From Bacteroidota bacterium (GTDB lineage: Bacteria; Bacteroidota; Ignavibacteria; UBA10030; UBA8401): a DNA stretch of 54,190 nucleotides. Both the position numbers and the translations under genes were made by a program. Of this stretch, positions 10,301 through 18,011 are shown one piece after another. A model generated the notes under the pieces. It saw only the letters and a program-made list of their open reading frames with translations, was not told the DNA's origin and did not search any database. The stretch spans positions 1 through 54,190 of the forward strand of contig JAUXTU010000056.1 in NCBI GenBank assembly GCA_030679145.1, read 5' to 3'. Each line of letters begins with the position of its first letter. The stretch's first letter is position 1.

Positions 10301-11292
10301 TTCGAACTAGCAGAGATCTATGGACAGGTGCCCGGCTTGACCTAAATTGGAATCTTGGTTGGAATTATTCTCGAACGTCACGATTGAATATTGATTCTCT
10401 AACAGGACGAGCCACAAGCAGATCCATTGCGACGGGCGGTTCAATTGATCGTTCGTTCTTCACGCTTCCGCCGGTATTTATTTTTTCAATGTTCAAAAAT
10501 GGTATAGAACAGGTTGGAAAATTATATACAGCATCTGTCCCGGCGGATAATGCGCCGAATCAAGATCAAAAACTTGCAAAAGCATTTGAAGAAGGATTCG
10601 AATCGTTACCGATCCTGAAAAAATTATTTGGAGAATTTTTCCCTCGGGTGAACTATTCGTTCAGATGGGACGGTTTAGAGCAAATGTCATTGTTCAAAAA
10701 TTTTGCCACGCGGGTCAGTCTTGATCATGCGTATCAATCGAATTATACTCGCACTTTTATTGGCAGCGTCGGCGGCGGTGATGTAACCCAGTCGCAAAGG
10801 ATTTCTTACGCATTTGCTCCGCTTGCTGGATTGAGCGTCTCGTTTAAAGAAGTGTTAAAAGGAACAATGAGTGCCAACGTCCGTTACGGTTCAAATGTGA
10901 CTTACGATCTTTCGCCATCGACCAAAAATATTGTTGAAAGTGTCGGAAATGATATGTCGATCACCGGAAGTTTTGCAAAATCCGGATTCGAAATTCCCCT
11001 CTTCGGTCTTAGTCTTCAAAACGACATTGACATTAGTTTCACATACTCACTGGCAAAGAATTCTCGAACGACCTTTGATGCGAAAGGAAAAACATTCAAC
11101 ACCAAAGGAACTCCCGGCGAGGGTTCGACCCGAACGCAGATGGAACCGCGGGTTCGATACGTTCTTAGTGCGCGTGTTACAGCATCATTATTCTATCGGT
11201 ACACAAAAATTGCACCTGATGAAGGTGGCTCACGAATTCCCGGATCGACCACCAATGAAGGTGGCGTTGATGTGCATATTGCAATTCAATAG
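4384..11292 (+). CDS. sprA: Type IX secretion system outer-membrane translocon SprA/Sov
   Basis: At 2302 residues this is by far the largest protein in the window and has the usual length of SprA (Sov in Porphyromonas). The frame opens after a stop at 4372-4374, and the first possible start is TTG 4384. Downstream TTGs at 4420 and 4426 are alternatives. A signal sequence follows (RKAFFIGLTVFAVVFVFAFVV, cleaved near SAKA). Supporting features are a mature region beginning with the SprA N-terminal domain, the family motif AYIDDFEGAKR (around residue 855), several Asp-rich NPGEDTG-like loops, and many amphipathic beta segments to the end. An Asp/Pro-rich linker lies near residues 1810-1850. SprA forms the giant outer-membrane barrel through which T9SS cargo with a C-terminal signal leaves the periplasm. 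The next gene, porX, supports this identity. Confidence 0.93.
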   Translation: MFFQFTFLNIHTLTLSSVRKAFFIGLTVFAVVFVFAFVVSSAKANGSAVPVIEHRFFAQDSIDSDTAGVKTDSTIVKEYKVQDSTYLEQLTYRRKDSEAAQAFPPSQNPFYLKPPAIVFQSVQLDSTGEFVIVRQMVNGKDVRFPVKVPLEEYVRQRAASDIEKNFSDLVLKEESAKVSKKKDDLGDLLGAFTKIDIPVPANPVFSIFGPPRINLTISGAVDIRAAFRNTTTDQQTTSAYGNTRNEPDFAQEVQINVSGTIGDKLNILADWNTQRTFEYENQLRIKYTGYEDEIVQSVEAGNVSLSTNSSFVSSSSALFGIKTALQIGPLKLTAIASQKKGQIQEKSITGGAQEIEFTKRAWEYSKDHFFVDTAYFSSFGPYITTQTLNADQSRLIIKANEYEVWLYHTGAANETMKRANAFFNLPSIGVDELELYRSLRDPSIATDALKFQVAGNWDKLEPIKDYVLNPYTGQLTMNRSVQDGQAIAISYRTENGSVSPDDDRIYGTSTKTEQGIDSVLVLKLVKPLNYILPQDKVLFSLMMKNIYPLGGRKIQKDGFFLEMRYQSSATDAVDVIGKTKIIKLFGLDRNGESGNTPDDKFDFTQYTIDQERGEIIFPTLRPFTDGLRAGLLEFEPSPPDTLYLKYIYDDLYDTTSIAAQNNNLKDKFVITGKITASSSNTINLGFNVVEGSVQVLLDGQILTPNIDYTVDYIIGQVVIRKQEALVPGKNLQVKFEQNDLFQLASKTLMGLRGEVDVSEKTKFGFTVMNLDQQVLSDKVRLNEEPSNNTIYGFDGQTSGEVPYLTKAIDALPFLDSKAKSEFTLRGEAAYMNPDPNTKKSSIANDNGKGIAYIDDFEGAKRIIPIGVGYGQWHDISAPKYQFNIDSSLLIPDLRKTYSKAKAYWFNPPNGIPIDDIYGTDADGNSIKQVGRGQDVIQVLRLNYKPQKRGAYNFSPDLDSTLLREPKKNWAGIQKLISISAVNLIQENVGFIEIWVKVIKGSIDSTRKVFIDLGTISEDIIPNGTWETEDKGTFKNDILNPGEDTGIDGLLNAEEQNRYASFVESKSNKIFFPEIVNDPSGDDYNYTDKFNFEAINLTEGNSNSEIGRFPDSEDLNRNSIVDQANNYYEYELKLDTVDNPLKVGGGSKGWYQYRIPINAFKDKIGAPDQTNIQYARMWFTGHPEEFEMQFVEFNLIGNQWEEAKKNDPTFKVSVVNIEDNSLQGYSSPPGVFRERDRTKPDEQVYGNEQSLALDFFDLPDGESREAIKKYSYRPLDVFSYREMKMFVHGSENLKTTADKPSVKMYIRFGSDSLNYYEYKAPVYPGWDSRNDIAIRFADITSLKQGRKNENVREKRHFDVDPEGSEYAVLGNPTLTRITFISVGVENPVIAGTEQKITGQVWVNELRLADVDDTPGWAYSISTSVKLADLGSVAFTYSQVDPFFHSLENRFGSRVTNKSWNVSTAIAFERFLPTEWSGTQLPFSYSHSEQVSTPLYKPSSDVLVTKAADQQRAIIIDSTQSTAKGDQEKEKILSEAQTLSTTDTYAVPTFKLNVPSNNWFFRDIFNRIGYGFSYTTSSMRNPTTASRTSWQWNARVGYAYSFSPENFIQPFGFFENLFLLEEFRQLQLFYIPISNINTGFTIARSRSNERLRSQTKDSDPIRGLSSSRNFSFAWKLTENGLLNISGDYSLDVSSSMVHLELDRYGRQRDFQQIMNQIFLQDQFINFGFDNSYNQSFTVNTRPRVPAIFDINKYVTLTARYNVGYRWQNSLQQGTLGISTGWGNSITFTSDVSLKAFVETWFPAQSANTESVVPLPGSSRGVRDRDDEDSPQQDTPPTEQPLPLPPVDTASVVKKASGDGLIGFARILIKTPFLDYDKINVNFTQNNSSSNGGVPGRPGFTNFFGRVPFVQQSEPEYGPTRAYQLGLVSSPGASITDVFLKPQFPFVGFITDADKEIRARGAQLTDGFTQGNKLTFRTSRDLWTGARLDLNWNLGWNYSRTSRLNIDSLTGRATSRSIATGGSIDRSFFTLPPVFIFSMFKNGIEQVGKLYTASVPADNAPNQDQKLAKAFEEGFESLPILKKLFGEFFPRVNYSFRWDGLEQMSLFKNFATRVSLDHAYQSNYTRTFIGSVGGGDVTQSQRISYAFAPLAGLSVSFKEVLKGTMSANVRYGSNVTYDLSPSTKNIVESVGNDMSITGSFAKSGFEIPLFGLSLQNDIDISFTYSLAKNSRTTFDAKGKTFNTKGTPGEGSTRTQMEPRVRYVLSARVTASLFYRYTKIAPDEGGSRIPGSTTNEGGVDVHIAIQ

Positions 11293-11322
11293 ATTCAATT
11301 AAGCAGAAAGTGTGTAGAAACA

Positions 11323-12891
11323 ATGGATCATTCAAAAGGAAATATTCTCTGGGTTGACGATGAAATTGAGTTGCTGCGTGCTCATATCAGGCTGCTGCAG
11401 GACAAAGGATATTCCGTTGACACCGCGGCAAACGGTGAAGATGCGATTGAAATTGTAAAGTCAAAAAAATTTGATCTTGCATTCCTTGACGAAATGATGC
11501 CCGGAAAAGGCGGACTTGAAACTCTTGCGGTCATCAAAGAAATTTCTCCTTCGCTTCCGGTTGTTATGATAACGAAGAATGAAGCTGAATCGTTGATGGA
11601 AGAAGCAATTGGAAGTAAAATCTCCGATTACCTGACAAAGCCTGTGAATCCAAGCCAAATACTGCTTGTCTGTAAAAAATTCTTAGAAGGAAAAAAGCTG
11701 CAAAGCGAACAAGTTTCCCGTGATTATACGATGGAGTTTTCTTCCATATCAAGAATGCTGCTAAATCCGATGGATTATACTGAATGGATTGATCTCTATT
11801 TGAAGATGACCAATTGGGAAATGGAACTCGATAAACATCCCGAACTGGATCTGCAAAAAATGCTGGCAGATCAACGCAAAGAAAGTAACGCCGAATTTTC
11901 AAAATATGTTGAGAAAAATTACCAAAACTGGATCAATAAAAAAGATAATCGTCCAGTGCTTTCGACCGAAATAATAGAGAAGTATGTCATTCCCAATTTA
12001 GATGACAAGAAATCCGTTTTTCTTTTCGTGATTGATTGTATGCGATTGGACCAGTGGCTGGTGATGGAAGAATATTTGCGGGAATTATATTCTATTGAGA
12101 AGGAGTATTATTATTCAATTTTGCCGACAGCAACACCGTATTCTCGCAATGCTATTTTTAGCGGATTGTTTCCGCTTGAACTCGAACAGCGTTTTCCGGA
12201 TTTATGGCAGGGAGAAGATGACAGTGAATCCAGCCATAACAAATACGAGAAAGAGCTTCTTTCAAAATTATTGGAACGGAAAAGAGTTTCGATGAAGTCT
12301 GAGCCGAAATATGTGAAGATCATCGATCCCGAATTTGGACGGCAGATCCAATCAAACATCATCTCGTACACACAAAATAAATTAACAGCGATCGTCGTGA
12401 ATTTTGTGGATATGCTCGCTCACGGACGCTCAGACGATCCGATCTTAAAAGAAATTGCACCCGATGAGTCTGCGTATCGTTCATTGACAAATTCTTGGTT
12501 CAAACATTCTTCACTCTTGGGAATGTTCCAAGCGCTTGCAACCCGCAAAGATGTTAAGATCATCGTTACAACCGATCACGGAAGTGTTCGTTGTATGCGC
12601 GGGTCAAAAGTAATTGGAGACAAAGAAGCATCAACAAACCTTCGCTATAAGTTTGGACGCAATCTCAAATCTGATGAAAAACAATCGATTTTTTTGAAAA
12701 ACCCAAAAGATTTCAAATTACCGCAGCGCGGTGTTACAACGAACTATATTGTTGCAAAAGAAGATTATTATTTTGTCTATCCAACAGATTATCATAAATA
12801 TCTGAACCAATACCGAGATAGTTTTCAGCATGGCGGAATTTCGATGGAAGAGATGATTTTACCGGTGATAACGATGGAACCTAAAGTGTAA
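11323..12891 (+). CDS. porX: PorX-type response regulator with PglZ/alkaline-phosphatase-like domain
   Basis: Residues 1-120 form a CheY-like receiver: acidic pair D12/D13, phospho-acceptor D56 (LAFLDEMMPG), T84 and K106. After a helical linker, residues from about 220 to 522 form a PglZ-type domain of the alkaline phosphatase superfamily. Metal and active-site segments are visible as FVIDCMRLDQW, LPTATPYSRNAIFSGLFP, VVNFVDMLAHGRSD and TTDHGSVR. This architecture is that of PorX, which regulates the type IX secretion system. PorX proteins have been shown to act as phosphodiesterases on oligonucleotides. The gene lies 30 bases after sprA with no terminator between, so the two are probably cotranscribed. 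Its stop overlaps the tsaE start (TAATG). Confidence 0.9.
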   Translation: MDHSKGNILWVDDEIELLRAHIRLLQDKGYSVDTAANGEDAIEIVKSKKFDLAFLDEMMPGKGGLETLAVIKEISPSLPVVMITKNEAESLMEEAIGSKISDYLTKPVNPSQILLVCKKFLEGKKLQSEQVSRDYTMEFSSISRMLLNPMDYTEWIDLYLKMTNWEMELDKHPELDLQKMLADQRKESNAEFSKYVEKNYQNWINKKDNRPVLSTEIIEKYVIPNLDDKKSVFLFVIDCMRLDQWLVMEEYLRELYSIEKEYYYSILPTATPYSRNAIFSGLFPLELEQRFPDLWQGEDDSESSHNKYEKELLSKLLERKRVSMKSEPKYVKIIDPEFGRQIQSNIISYTQNKLTAIVVNFVDMLAHGRSDDPILKEIAPDESAYRSLTNSWFKHSSLLGMFQALATRKDVKIIVTTDHGSVRCMRGSKVIGDKEASTNLRYKFGRNLKSDEKQSIFLKNPKDFKLPQRGVTTNYIVAKEDYYFVYPTDYHKYLNQYRDSFQHGGISMEEMILPVITMEPKV

Positions 12892-13313
12892 TGAATCGAA
12901 TCGTTACTCATAACGAAAATGAAACCATTGAAGCCGGAAAAGTATTTGCACAGCAATTAATTCCCGGCAGTGTCGTTGCGTTATTTGGAGATCTTGGCAG
13001 CGGCAAAACGCGATTTGCAAAAGGAATTTCAAACGGATTAGGACTGACTGAAAATGTGACGAGTCCTACATTCACAATTGTCAATGAGCATATTGGAGGT
13101 AGAATTCCATTATATCATTTCGATTTTTATCGTTTGAGAACATTGTCTGAACTGGACGAGATCGGTTTTGAAGAATACATCTACGGCACCGGTGTTTGTG
13201 TTCTTGAATGGGCGGATATGATACAAGAAAAGCTCCCGCTAAAACGATTTGATGTTCATTTTTTGCTCGGTGACAACGAGAATGATCGGATTATTTCAAT
13301 AACAATATTATGA
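12891..13313 (+). CDS. tsaE: tRNA N6-threonylcarbamoyladenosine biosynthesis ATPase TsaE
   Basis: This 140-residue protein carries the P-loop GDLGSGKT (residues 33-40), the switch-like SPTFTIVNEH, the YHFDFYRL segment and the C-terminal VLEWADMI with its conserved Trp. Together these identify TsaE. It is the small ATPase that drives turnover of the TsaB-TsaD complex during synthesis of t6A at position 37 of ANN-decoding tRNAs. The start overlaps the porX stop by one base, and the stop overlaps the tsaB start by four bases (ATGA), so translational coupling is likely. TsaD and TsaC are not in the window. Confidence 0.95.
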   Translation: MNRIVTHNENETIEAGKVFAQQLIPGSVVALFGDLGSGKTRFAKGISNGLGLTENVTSPTFTIVNEHIGGRIPLYHFDFYRLRTLSELDEIGFEEYIYGTGVCVLEWADMIQEKLPLKRFDVHFLLGDNENDRIISITIL

Positions 13314-13933
13314 TTTTAGCGATTGAAACGGCGACAGAAGTTTGTAGTACAGCACTTGTTCATAATGGAGTGCTGTTGGGCGAACGTTCATTAAAAGAAA
13401 AAAATATCCATTCTGAACGTTTGCTGCTTTTAGTTGACGAAGTATTGAAATCAGCTCAGGTAAAGAATAATCAATTAGAAGCGATTGCCGTTTCTATTGG
13501 TCCCGGTTCATTTACCGGTTTGCGGATTGGTATTAGTACAGCAAAAGGATTGGCATTGGCTTTAGATATTCCGATCATCGCTGTTCCAACACTTGATGGA
13601 ATTGCTGAGTCGTATCGACGAAGTCGTTTAACAAAAGAGAACGAGAATTTTTGTTCACTGATCGAAGCAAAAAGAGAAGAGGCATTTTTTGCATTCTTCT
13701 TGATAACGCAAAATGATATTATCCTTCAAAGTGAGTATGCAATTAAGTTAAAAGAAGAAATCATGATCGAAGGAAAATCTCGGAATTCAATTATTGATCA
13801 ACCATCTATTAATGCTTCTTCTATAGGATTTCTTGCAGAGAGAAAGAAAAAAGAGTTTGAATTGTCCGATTTTTTGTATCTTGAACCGTTGTATTTACGA
13901 GATTTTGTGGCAACGCTGCCAAAAAAAATATAG
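13310..13933 (+). CDS. tsaB: tRNA threonylcarbamoyladenosine biosynthesis protein TsaB
   Basis: The protein starts MILAIETATEVCSTAL, the ASKHA-fold phosphate-1 motif, and continues with NIHSERLLLLVDEVL and the TsaB signature SIGPGSFTGLRIGI followed by AKGLALAL. At 207 residues it is close to the usual length. TsaB is the inactive paralogue of TsaD that bridges TsaD and TsaE in the t6A-forming complex. The four-base overlap with tsaE and the pairing of these two genes agree with their partnership. The C-terminal half is Lys/Glu-rich and less conserved, as is normal. Confidence 0.93.
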   Translation: MILAIETATEVCSTALVHNGVLLGERSLKEKNIHSERLLLLVDEVLKSAQVKNNQLEAIAVSIGPGSFTGLRIGISTAKGLALALDIPIIAVPTLDGIAESYRRSRLTKENENFCSLIEAKREEAFFAFFLITQNDIILQSEYAIKLKEEIMIEGKSRNSIIDQPSINASSIGFLAERKKKEFELSDFLYLEPLYLRDFVATLPKKI

Positions 13934-14022
13934 ATGCCTAAGATAATTAGCGGTTTCTGAAATTCTTCATTGAAATTCAAGTTTAGGATAGATATTTTGT
14001 TCTACCAATTGGAAGGTAATGT

Positions 14023-14862
14023 ATGTCTTGGTTTAGACGATCTACAGAGAACATCTCATCTGATAATCAGAAAAAAGATATGCCGGAAGGCATGTGGACG
14101 AAGTGTTCTTCCTGCGGTGAGATTTTGCATCGCGGAGCGCTTGAACAGAACTTATGGGTCTGCACAAAATGCTCACAACATTTTCGTATCGGCAGCAAAG
14201 AATATTTTGCAATTCTGTATGATGAAGGAACATTCAAAGAATTTGATGCAAAAATGACATCCAAAGATCCGCTGAACTTTGTCGATACAAAAAAATATAA
14301 GGACCGTATCAAAGATACGATTAAAAAATCTGGATTGAACGATGCACTACGATGGGGAACCGGGAAAATTAATAAACGAGAAGTTGTTATTGCATGTATG
14401 GAATTTGCTTTTATTGGTGGAAGTATGGGAAGTGTTGTTGGTGAAAAGATAGCGCGTGGAATTGATAAAGCGATTAAATTAAAGGCTCCGTTTATTATTA
14501 TTTCTGCAAGTGGTGGAGCACGAATGATGGAAGCGGCATATTCCCTAATGCAGATGGCCAAAACCAGTGCGAAACTTGCTCAACTTTCTAAAGCCGAATT
14601 ACCGTTTATTTCAATTATGACTGATCCGACCACCGGTGGTGTAACAGCAAGTTTTGCAATGTTGGGTGATATCAATATCGCAGAACCAAATGCTCTTATT
14701 GGGTTTGCAGGTCCGCGGGTGATTAAGCAAACTATTGGAAAAGATTTGCCGGAAGGGTTCCAGCGCGCCGAATTTTTATTGGATAAAGGGTTTGTTGATC
14801 TGGTTGTTCTGAGAAAAGATCTTAAGGCAACGGTTTCAAATCTATTTGAAATGATGAATTAA
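14023..14862 (+). CDS. accD: Acetyl-CoA carboxylase carboxyltransferase subunit beta
   Basis: The protein has 279 residues. The N-terminal zinc ribbon is complete, with Cys at 28, 31, 47 and 50. The carboxyltransferase domain follows, with [11 protein letters not shown], the oxyanion-forming SASGGARM, and [16 protein letters not shown]. The C-terminal [12 protein letters not shown] and [11 protein letters not shown] are standard for AccD. With AccA it transfers CO2 from carboxybiotin to acetyl-CoA, making malonyl-CoA for fatty acids. A GAAGG Shine-Dalgarno lies just before the ATG. The alpha subunit is about 26 kb downstream in this window, so the two are not in one operon here. Confidence 0.96.
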   Translation: MSWFRRSTENISSDNQKKDMPEGMWTKCSSCGEILHRGALEQNLWVCTKCSQHFRIGSKEYFAILYDEGTFKEFDAKMTSKDPLNFVDTKKYKDRIKDTIKKSGLNDALRWGTGKINKREVVIACMEFAFIGGSMGSVVGEKIARGIDKAIKLKAPFIIISASGGARMMEAAYSLMQMAKTSAKLAQLSKAELPFISIMTDPTTGGVTASFAMLGDINIAEPNALIGFAGPRVIKQTIGKDLPEGFQRAEFLLDKGFVDLVVLRKDLKATVSNLFEMMN

Positions 14863-14869
14863 AAATTTT

Positions 14870-15772
14870 ATGAATATACATATTCTCGGTGTTCCGATGG
14901 ATCTTGGTGCCGGTCGACGCGGTGTTGATATGGGTCCTTCAGCCATACGTATCGCTGGTGTATCGGAAAAGCTTCAATCGTTAGGGCACACGGTCATCGA
15001 AGAAGGGGATATCTCAACAAAAATTCCCGAACAGCAAAAAGTTAAAAATCCAAAATTGAAATATCTTTCCGAAATTGTCCGTGCCTGCACACTTCTTGCA
15101 AATAAAACTGAAAAAATTCTCGATAGCGGCGGATTCCCGGTCATTTTGGGAGGAGATCATTCCATTGCTATCGGGACAATAGCTGGTATTGCAAACTACT
15201 GTAATAAGAAGAACAAAAAGTTTGGCGTTATTTGGGTTGATGCGCACGGCGATATGAATACCGATCAAACATCTCCATCCGGAAATATTCATGGAATGCC
15301 GCTGGCGGCTTCCATCGGTTTAGGAGCGGTGGAGTTGACTTCGATCGGTGGTGATTATCAAAAGGTTGATCCAAAAAATGTTGTGATGATCGCAATCCGA
15401 GATCTTGATAATGGTGAAAAAGCAGCCATCCGGAAAAATAATATTCCGATTTTTACTATGGAAGATATTGACAAGCATGGGATGGCAGTAATCATTACAA
15501 AGGCGATCAAAAAATTAAAAGATGTGGATTTTATTCATGTAAGTTTTGATCTTGATGCAATGGATCCGAAAGAATGTCCGGGTGTTGGAACTCCCGTGAA
15601 AGGTGGTCTTGATTATCGAGAAGCGCATTTGATCATGGAGACTCTTTCCGAACATAACCGAATGCATTCATTAGAAATTGTTGAAACAAATCCGATCCTA
15701 GACAACAGGAATCAATCTGCGGAATTTGCGGTTGATCTTATGCAGTCGGGATTTGGTAAAACGATTATTTGA
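14870..15772 (+). CDS. rocF: Arginase (ureohydrolase family)
   Basis: This 300-residue protein has all manganese ligands of the ureohydrolase fold in place: H97 in GGDHS, D124/H126/D128 in VDAHGD, and D227/D229 in SFDLDAMDP. The loop SPSGNIHG (with H141) and the early GAGRRGVDMGPSAIR are typical of true arginases rather than agmatinases, so hydrolysis of L-arginine to ornithine and urea is expected. It lies seven bases after accD and ahead of panC. No urease or ornithine gene is nearby, so the position suggests simple cotranscription rather than an arginine operon. Formimidoylglutamase or agmatinase remain less likely alternatives. Confidence 0.88.
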   Translation: MNIHILGVPMDLGAGRRGVDMGPSAIRIAGVSEKLQSLGHTVIEEGDISTKIPEQQKVKNPKLKYLSEIVRACTLLANKTEKILDSGGFPVILGGDHSIAIGTIAGIANYCNKKNKKFGVIWVDAHGDMNTDQTSPSGNIHGMPLAASIGLGAVELTSIGGDYQKVDPKNVVMIAIRDLDNGEKAAIRKNNIPIFTMEDIDKHGMAVIITKAIKKLKDVDFIHVSFDLDAMDPKECPGVGTPVKGGLDYREAHLIMETLSEHNRMHSLEIVETNPILDNRNQSAEFAVDLMQSGFGKTII

Positions 15773-15799
15773 CAACGAATTTATCCCGGATTATTTTTT

Positions 15800-16651
15800 T
15801 TGACTACATACTCTCAAATCCTCGAACTTCGATCAACACTTAACGATTATCGCGAAAAGAAAAAATCTATTGCGCTTGTTCCTACAATGGGATATTTGCA
15901 CGATGGTCATCTTTCACTTATTAAAAAAGCAAAAGCTGAAAATGATATCGTTGTAGTTTCGATCTTTGTCAATCCAACACAATTCGGTCCAAAAGAAGAT
16001 TTTGCCCGCTACCCGCGAAACATTGAACGCGACAGCGAACTTGCCAAACTCTCCGGCTGTGATATTCTTTTTATACCGTCAGTTGAAGAAATGTACCCAG
16101 CAGGATTTTCGACCTATGCTGTTGTTGAAAATATTTCCACTGTGTTAGAAGGGAAATTTCGTCCAACACATTTTAAGGGCGTAACAACCGTTGTTCTAAA
16201 ATTACTGAATATCGTTCAACCACAGGTTGCATATTTTGGACAAAAAGATGCTCAACAATGTGTTGTGATCAGAAAAATGGTTACTGAATTAAATCTGCAC
16301 ACGGAAATTTCAATTGTTCCGACTTTACGAGAATCAGACGGGCTTGCAATGAGTTCACGTAATGTGTATCTAAGTCCCGATGAGAGAAAAAATGCTGTTG
16401 CATTGAATCAATCGTTGCGATTAGCAGAAAGACTCATCCATCAAGGGGAACGTAATTCAGAAACGATCATCAATGAGATGATGAAGTTGATACAATCCAA
16501 AAATCCGACAACGATTGATTATATTGAAATTGTTGGGACAGAGAATCTAGAGAAAAGAACATCGATCAAATCTGGTGATACAATATTGATCCCTCTTGCG
16601 GTCCGATTTGGGACAACCCGATTGATTGATAATACAATTATTACAGTTTAG
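15800..16651 (+). CDS. panC: Pantothenate synthetase
   Basis: The protein of 283 residues joins pantoate and beta-alanine with ATP to give pantothenate. The nucleotidyl-transferase HIGH-type motif HDGH is at residues 34-37 within VPTMGYLHDGHLSL. It is followed by VSIFVNPTQFGPKEDFARYPR, split here as VSIFVNPTQFGP and EDFARYPR, then YFGQKDAQQ and the KMSKS-like LAMSSRNVYLS. All are hallmarks of PanC. There is no ATG near the expected N-terminus; TTG at 15800 is the best start and gives the standard length. PanB and PanD are not nearby. Confidence 0.94.
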   Translation: MTTYSQILELRSTLNDYREKKKSIALVPTMGYLHDGHLSLIKKAKAENDIVVVSIFVNPTQFGPKEDFARYPRNIERDSELAKLSGCDILFIPSVEEMYPAGFSTYAVVENISTVLEGKFRPTHFKGVTTVVLKLLNIVQPQVAYFGQKDAQQCVVIRKMVTELNLHTEISIVPTLRESDGLAMSSRNVYLSPDERKNAVALNQSLRLAERLIHQGERNSETIINEMMKLIQSKNPTTIDYIEIVGTENLEKRTSIKSGDTILIPLAVRFGTTRLIDNTIITV

Positions 16652-16659
16652 GAATTATT

Positions 16660-17412
16660 ATGCATTCAAAATTTTCTACGGTAATTATGGCTGCCGGAAA
16701 AGGAACACGGATGAAAGATTCATCCAAAGCGAAAGTCATGTTCCCGGTGAATAAAAAACCGATGATCCAGCATGTTGTGGAATTGGCGCAATCACTCAGT
16801 TCTGAAAGGATTATTCCCATTGTTGGATTTCAGCGTGAAGCAGTTATTGAATTCCTGACTAGTGTTGCTCGCAAAGTAGAAACGGTTGTTCAAGATCCGC
16901 AGTTGGGAACCGGGCATGCAGTAATGCAGACTGAACCATTGCTCCGAAATTATGTTGGTGATGTGCTTGTGCTATCAGGCGATGTTCCTCTGTTACGCAA
17001 AGAAACAATTGCAAAACTGATAGATCATCATCGTGAATCAAATGCTGTGGGAACAATACTTACTGCAATTCTTGATGACGCTTCCGGATATGGAAGAATT
17101 CTTCGAAATAGCAGCTGGATTGTTACGGGAATTATTGAGCATAAAGATGCTTCCGAAAATCAAAAATTAGTGAAAGAAATCAATTCCGGAATATATATTT
17201 TTGATGCTAAATTTCTTTTTGACGCTTTGCAGCACATCAATCCTCATAATGCTCAAAATGAATATTATCTTACCGACGTTTTCGGATATTTTTGGAATCA
17301 TCATTTTATCATTTCCGCTGTTTCTGCTGATGATTTCAACGAAATACGGGGAATCAACACGTTAGATCAACTTCAAGAAGCTGAAGATGTGCTTAATACG
17401 CGGAACAAATAG
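16660..17412 (+). CDS. Stand-alone GlmU-like nucleotidyltransferase (uridylyltransferase domain only)
   Basis: This 250-residue protein matches the N-terminal half of GlmU: AAGKGTRM at 11-18, KVMFPVNKKPMIQHVV, QLGTGHAV at 81-88, GDVPLL at 107-112 with the metal-binding Asp, and SGYGRI. Near its end it has NEYYLTD and EIRGINTLDQL, where GlmU would run into the left-handed beta-helix. The hexapeptide-repeat acetyltransferase half is absent; the gene simply ends. It should transfer UMP to a hexosamine or sugar 1-phosphate, most likely N-acetylglucosamine 1-phosphate, so acetylation would have to come from another protein. A different sugar nucleotide is possible. Confidence 0.85.
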   Translation: MHSKFSTVIMAAGKGTRMKDSSKAKVMFPVNKKPMIQHVVELAQSLSSERIIPIVGFQREAVIEFLTSVARKVETVVQDPQLGTGHAVMQTEPLLRNYVGDVLVLSGDVPLLRKETIAKLIDHHRESNAVGTILTAILDDASGYGRILRNSSWIVTGIIEHKDASENQKLVKEINSGIYIFDAKFLFDALQHINPHNAQNEYYLTDVFGYFWNHHFIISAVSADDFNEIRGINTLDQLQEAEDVLNTRNK

Positions 17413-17431
17413 CAGTCAATATTTGTCTATA

Positions 17432-17459
17432 TTGACAAAGCAGGTAGTTTTTCATAATT
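17432..17459 (+). promoter_or_regulatory. Candidate sigma-70 promoter for the secreted protein gene
   Basis: A perfect TTGACA lies at 17432-17437, and a CATAAT hexamer sits at 17453-17458 (spacer 15); the overlapping TAATTT at 17455-17460 gives a spacer of 17. The site lies after the upstream nucleotidyltransferase gene and about 30 bases before the ATG at 17486, in the right orientation. The spacer ambiguity keeps confidence moderate. Confidence 0.45.
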
Positions 17460-17485
17460 TGGATAAGAGAAAAAATGGTGATGCT

Positions 17486-17977
17486 ATGAAAAAGATATTT
17501 GTTCTGATCGTATTCTTCAGTGTATCGATTGGCTTTGCACAATTCAAACCCAAAGCCAGCGAACAGCCGAGGATTTCAGATTCGTTTATCCAAACGCAGT
17601 CTGCGAGTGATTGGTTTAATCTGTTCAATCCAAATAATTTTCAGATGCGCCATATATATTCTGCAAGTTATTCATCGTTCGGCGGTAATGGTCTTGCATT
17701 GCAGCGGTATACCAATACAATGGTCTATCAATTTGCTCCAAATCTTGATGCCCGTGTTGATCTGAGTTTACAGAATTCACCGTACAGTACATTCGATTAT
17801 CGTTTGCAGAATCAATTCAGCAAAGCATATTTAAGCCGCGCAGAGATCAACTATCGCCCATGGGAAAATACCGTGATTCGACTGCAGTACCGTGAATTGC
17901 CGTATTCGTATTTTGGTTATGGCTACAACCGTTCTTTTGGCGGGATGTTTACCGGACTTGATGGTTACGAGGATTAA
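17486..17977 (+). CDS. Secreted or outer-membrane protein of unknown function
   Basis: The frame is open upstream, but the ATG at 17486 begins a clear signal peptide (MKKIFVLIVFFSVSIGFAQ), leaving about 144 mature residues. I do not recognise the family. The mature part is rich in Tyr, Phe, Asn and Arg and in alternating polar/aromatic stretches such as VIRLQYRELPYSYFGYGYN, which suggests short beta strands, perhaps a small outer-membrane or surface protein. It has no cysteine pairs, no lipobox and no T9SS sorting domain. It is flanked by a candidate promoter (17432-17459) and an intrinsic terminator (18012-18052), so it is probably its own transcription unit. Confidence 0.7.
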   Translation: MKKIFVLIVFFSVSIGFAQFKPKASEQPRISDSFIQTQSASDWFNLFNPNNFQMRHIYSASYSSFGGNGLALQRYTNTMVYQFAPNLDARVDLSLQNSPYSTFDYRLQNQFSKAYLSRAEINYRPWENTVIRLQYRELPYSYFGYGYNRSFGGMFTGLDGYED

Positions 17978-18011
17978 AACGTATTTTAAGTGTTAACATT
18001 TTTATCATATT

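Noticed and set aside
11323-12891. PglZ domain as a sign of a BREX/Pgl phage-defence system
   Set aside because: The domain is fused to a receiver domain and follows sprA, which is the PorX layout; no brxC, pglX or brxL genes are near.
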